From Senimuribacter intestinalis (lineage in GTDB: Bacteria > Bacillota > Clostridia > Peptostreptococcales > Anaerovoracaceae), in the NCBI GenBank assembly GCA_943192975.1, contig CALPCJ010000006.1, positions 62,001 to 126,000 on the forward strand: a stretch of DNA of 64,000 nt, read 5' to 3'. The notes under the pieces are model-generated. The model ran no database searches. It was not told where the DNA came from and saw only the letters and a list, made by a program, of their open reading frames with translations. A program made the position numbers and the translations under genes. This document shows, piece after piece, positions 62,301-64,000 of this stretch. Numbering within the stretch: the first letter of the stretch is position 1; each line of letters begins with the position of its first letter.

Positions 62301-64000
62301 CGGCACCGAAGGTCATGGTTTTATCAGTCCGAGAAAGCCGGATTCGGCATTTTCGACCGATATCAGTGAAGAAGTGAAAAACTGCTACTATAACAGTGAG
62401 TCTTTGCTGGATGATTATGCGCAGGCTAAAACAGCAGACGAGCTGCGTCAAAACGCTTTCCTGCGCCTTTTGGATCAAGGCAGAGGTATTTTTGCACAGG
62501 ATAAAGAAAAGAACGACGGTATGCCGTATCTGGTTGCTGTAAAGGCACCTGAAAAGGCAAAGACGACTGAGATTACAGTAAAGATTGCGTTAGCGGTTTA
62601 CGACAAGAACAGCTATACTTTCTCACAGCTGGGTGATGAAATTTCTGTTACTATGGACAGCAACGGAAATACACGAGTAGTCGATTTGATGGATGCTGCA
62701 GTGGAACAGGAAAAGCTGACCTATGCTTATAAAACGACAGAAACCTTCGGACGGTATATTCACACCGTCAATGATTATGCTGTGGAATCTCCGGATGGTT
62801 GGATGTTTAGTATTAACGACAAGCTTTCCAATGTCAGCGCCTCCCTTGCTAATGTCAAGGACGGCGATAAGCTTTTGTGGTACGAAGGCACCACAGAAAA
62901 TCTTTTCAAAGGACCGACCTGGGATGCCTTGACAAAGGGCGAAGCGATTGAATGGATTGATATTTCATCTGTTGAAGAACTGCAGGCTCTGGCGGCAAGC
63001 AGTGACGCAGATACGCTGTCAAAGAATTATCGTTTGACCTGTGATTTGGATTTTGCAGGTGTAGACTTCTCCGGCATTGGAAGCGGAAACACTCCGTTTA
63101 CCGGCGTCTTTGACGGGCAAAATTATACTGTTTCCAATGTGAAAATAGTAGGCAGCGGAAACGGAACAGGTTTCTTCAATGTGATCTATGGTGCGACGAT
63201 TAAGAATCTGCACCTTGTGAATGTGGATGTAACTGGAGAGAATCAGGTCGGCGGTCTTGTAGGTATTGCAGGTGCGCAGCTTGATAAAGAAGATGTTGCG
63301 AACAATAAGGCAAATCTGATTGGAAACTGCACGGTCAGCGGAAAAGTCAGCGCAGCTGGAAAGAATCCGGGCGGCGCAGGTGGTCTTGTAGGGCAGAACT
63401 GCAGCGAGTATGACAAAGATACGCTCTTTACTATTGCAAGTGCTATCGACAAGTGCAGTGCTGATGTTGCTGTGACAGGTCTTTACAAGGTCGGCGGTCT
63501 GGTCGGCGAAAACGGCGGTATCATTACAGAAAGTGCGGCTGTCGGTACAGTTACGGCAGAAAAAGGCGTATATACTGGCGGTTTTGTAGGAGATAACACC
63601 GGCGATATCTACAATTGCCATGCAGATGGCGATGTAACAGGTGACAACCACACCGGTGGCTTTGCAGGATTCAGTGACGGAACCGTAAAGAACTGCTACA
63701 GTATTGGTACTGTTACTGGTACGGAATATACAGGAAGCTTTGCCGGCGCAATCAGCAAAGCAGACTTTGTCATCGGTGCAGGAAAGGTTATTGTAAATGG
63801 AACATCGGGACAGGGTTATAATGCAGGCTTTGCAGGCGAACTAGGTGGTCAGCTTTCTGGTATGGCAAATCAGGTAACCATAAAGGATGCTTACGGAAAC
63901 TGCGTAAGCGCAGATGGTGTGCTGAATATCTGCGGAAATCAGAGCAAGTTTACCGGCGAGGCAGAGAAGGAAAAACTAAGCGATATGACGCTTTCAACTA
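56380..64000 (+). CDS. Giant secreted GLUG-repeat surface protein with DUF4430 domain (partial)
   Basis: From ATG 56380 (GAGGAAAGG upstream) one frame stays open for 2540 codons to the window end. It begins with a signal peptide (VVFLIVTMLISMAPAGVFAA). Then come many beta-solenoid blocks, each of form GTFDGGGFAIKNLSI, GLFGYV, and GLUG-type GGLVGxI..CTI.NC repeats, at roughly residues 40-330, 600-830, 1050-1330, 1710-2000 and 2200-2540, alternating with Ig-like linkers (about 350-600, 890-1050). Residues about 2070-2185 hold a DUF4430 domain (TTETFGRYIHTVNDY, then GWMFSINDKLSN), a fold related to the C-terminal domain of transcobalamin and intrinsic factor. With the B12 riboswitch this points to extracellular corrinoid capture. 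Anchor and C-terminus are outside the window. Confidence 0.93.
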   Translation, partial: MRRKTGNRFLVVFLIVTMLISMAPAGVFAADIPEAQTVSEITGSGTEADPYLISDGRQLSSLGGTTLTGCYRLTADIDMEGIDMRPINGLRSGTFDGGGFAIKNLSITSSGNTGLFAELGSGAEVTGVMLENCSITNAVSSGSGYGVGALAGKISGAASISNCGVLNGTIVCTTSQAVNMGGLVGYIGDNCTIESSFARAELTAGSYAYSSSYLGGLVGNISGYCSWTVADCYADVSIDTKNGSGAGLIGQIGNSYSAYTRTIKNSYAAADMVGKDAYLYGFAYAGSSSCAVDIENCYYDSTKYTGDQATNLRLAAIEGKSTEEMESLAGQLGGSFQNQTGSYPILKWQDPNATYSITLQLVPENAKLIFDGEEQQENEDGVYTFSSLPSGSSHSYCVSQRDDITDYGDREGTIVIGKKDITQKITLEQNVYDMSFSLVPGEADLLVKDADGEALTPKDAQKHIYEVVNGTYTYAVSSFGYAPKEGEVTIDRAAKETEIALKANPIYTVTFNYGDELYGQEIENGKLTVTAGDRSIEPETDGLTYKLPVGYDYSYNFRSSNYAKVTGEISLAEETADGTKTITIPLTAKTAWGGSDDVEEPNKNADGFYEIASGANLAWLAQEVNGVYNSRMQVILTKDIDLGEEQWTPIGSSSSRTFKGVFDGNGHTISGLFIDSESSYQGLFGYVSEAEIKNLTISGSVKGGDYTAGLAAQTGANTVIENCLSSVNVSGKGHVGGLVSYVGGRMLTMTGCAHLGTVSGNGFNVGGLVGRIYYATTITDCYHRGDVINTVGQTGGLVGLIDDYSASVTNCYTIGNVISTGSNTHPAVGKKNSGAVSNLYYLDIVGSDTNAEAKTDAELKSGDFVALLGSGFLKDMEPQINDGYPILSWQDTTPRYQVVLSVEPKDAQLILKDAEGETVAAADEKDGTYTYSLTEGDYKYTAEAFGKTTETGTIHVTAEAGETGISENIILQDALRYRVTFMGIPDGVTAVITVMNGENIMAAEEDGSYLLPEGTYTYTVKAKGYATVKGTISIKDSDTAVPVFMVISTAWDGESMDEPVQKDGVYQISTGEELAWFAAQVNNGTGKNYDAVLTDDINLGENLWQPIGTTSCNYAGTFDGAEHKITGLKVEKDSNYAGLFGYIKGTSSKHAVIENLTIEGDVSSSYGFVGGILGYGDYVDIVNCHNYANVTLTATAYKYYVGGIVGEVEDGSVENCSNYGTISGSQAEKIGGITGYNYYAVVSSCYNAGEVSGKQNVGGVIGHANGKVSDIYNTGTVTGTSGNVGGLVAYAAADIEKGYTIGQVNGGNAAFGTVSSYSASIADIYYLNTLSADSKAQAVSAAQLQELADTLNGDRQPVLWKTAAGTNDGYPILAWQKASEPEAPITLEAAQNVAWEAFEERYLNPDSLEEGMMRLHRQVVRWDKVAHAESYTLSLWREGFVWKNLSEEELAEFRSEALNARQKLMCIDEQKIIDAMTEAEYAFFEQLEDAVQQAKEADGKTESAENKRAEFLLGLVNDGKHDIALGYYVPGVEKIKDVSGVTEETYDFSKDIIEAGEGRYYVTVNPVAEEDSNYVTPEMILLDTAMAADLNAENEDACYNHLRQPYNLRWDGAVAKWSSDSEKADFLSLILYEVTGTKENPTYTVLTQELLAPDAASADFGRYFTADKRYAFAVRAESGQNGMIAGYAMSAQSAYSPEYVVGNPEIPGADTDRSDWIAISSAKEWIDLANVEDKAVSQEDKTSQQTIAWGKKYYLTADIDFAELAAADQTKTKSIGNVTNRFMGTMDGNGYKIKGLTLSNNDAGLFAYIGATGLVYDLTIENANVLFSDNAAVVALNNFGTIASCGVINCNITADTGAVLGGMVSRNYGVIRDSYVEGGSLTSNASSATGHAGFVGANEEGAVIERCWTSMDVTTGSEYAGGFLGLGYGGTIRDCFALGNVSARSYSGGFVGSSVFEGNIYENCYAAGKVTVASGTEGHGFISPRKPDSAFSTDISEEVKNCYYNSESLLDDYAQAKTADELRQNAFLRLLDQGRGIFAQDKEKNDGMPYLVAVKAPEKAKTTEITVKIALAVYDKNSYTFSQLGDEISVTMDSNGNTRVVDLMDAAVEQEKLTYAYKTTETFGRYIHTVNDYAVESPDGWMFSINDKLSNVSASLANVKDGDKLLWYEGTTENLFKGPTWDALTKGEAIEWIDISSVEELQALAASSDADTLSKNYRLTCDLDFAGVDFSGIGSGNTPFTGVFDGQNYTVSNVKIVGSGNGTGFFNVIYGATIKNLHLVNVDVTGENQVGGLVGIAGAQLDKEDVANNKANLIGNCTVSGKVSAAGKNPGGAGGLVGQNCSEYDKDTLFTIASAIDKCSADVAVTGLYKVGGLVGENGGIITESAAVGTVTAEKGVYTGGFVGDNTGDIYNCHADGDVTGDNHTGGFAGFSDGTVKNCYSIGTVTGTEYTGSFAGAISKADFVIGAGKVIVNGTSGQGYNAGFAGELGGQLSGMANQVTIKDAYGNCVSADGVLNICGNQSKFTGEAEKEKLSDMTLST

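Overview
The window reads as a chromosomal segment of a strictly anaerobic, amino-acid-fermenting Firmicute of class Clostridia. The family is an inference; a gut Anaerovoracaceae-like (Family XIII) bacterium would fit. Support comes from two oxygen-sensitive glycyl radical enzymes with radical-SAM activases, a 2-oxoacid:ferredoxin oxidoreductase, AGGAGG-type ribosome binding sites, several sigma-54 promoters with RocR-type activators, and many amino-acid and peptide genes. I saw no tRNA, rRNA, CRISPR array or intact insertion sequence.

Region 1 (1-6433) is a hydroxyproline degradation locus. A proline-racemase-family gene runs off the left edge. Divergent from it, behind a near-perfect sigma-54 promoter, lie an activase, a glycyl radical enzyme best matched to trans-4-hydroxy-D-proline C-N lyase (HplG), the 2-amino-4-ketopentanoate thiolase subunits OrtA and OrtB, and a pyrroline-5-carboxylate reductase. 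The inferred flow is cis-4-hydroxy-L-proline, trans-4-hydroxy-D-proline, 2-amino-4-ketopentanoate, then acetyl-CoA plus alanine. Region 2 (6700-8156) is an AT-rich insert with a staphopain-like secreted protease disabled by a stop at codon 3. Region 3 (8322-16478) holds a second glycyl radical enzyme with its own activase, an NhaC-type transporter, two regulators, an ABM-domain protein and a 2-hydroxyacid dehydrogenase. Its substrate is not recognisable, so it is the best candidate for an undescribed system.

Region 4 (16544-18655) has an AAA ATPase with remnants of an AraC regulator and a DUF1016 nuclease. Region 5 (18771-27988) is an AraC-linked operon for peptide uptake (a binding protein and DppBCDF) with a penicillin-binding-type serine hydrolase and an N-acyl-D-amino-acid deacylase, suggesting D-peptide salvage. 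Region 6 (28197-36973) is a sigma-54 regulon: an APC permease that seems to lack its first helix, two tandem enhancer-binding proteins, and an operon with a guanidino-group hydrolase, a paralogue that lost its catalytic histidine, a YtcJ-like amidohydrolase and a polysaccharide-deacetylase-fold hydrolase.

Region 7 (37012-44014) contains a structured leader before a small EamA transporter, a P-loop ATPase, a VorDABC-type oxidoreductase preceded by two 50-bp repeats, tRNA nucleotidyltransferase and a flavodoxin-ferredoxin protein. Region 8 (44257-49520) has a PucR regulator divergent from an NCS1 permease, an M29-like aminopeptidase and a DUF917 protein. Region 9 (49582-55947) holds an AIM24 protein, GlnRS, a cupin, a PD-(D/E)XK-like protein, an ArcD-type antiporter and a prepilin peptidase. 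Region 10 (56020-64000) is a cobalamin riboswitch with its terminator, leading into a giant secreted GLUG-repeat protein with a DUF4430 (transcobalamin-like) domain that continues beyond the right edge.
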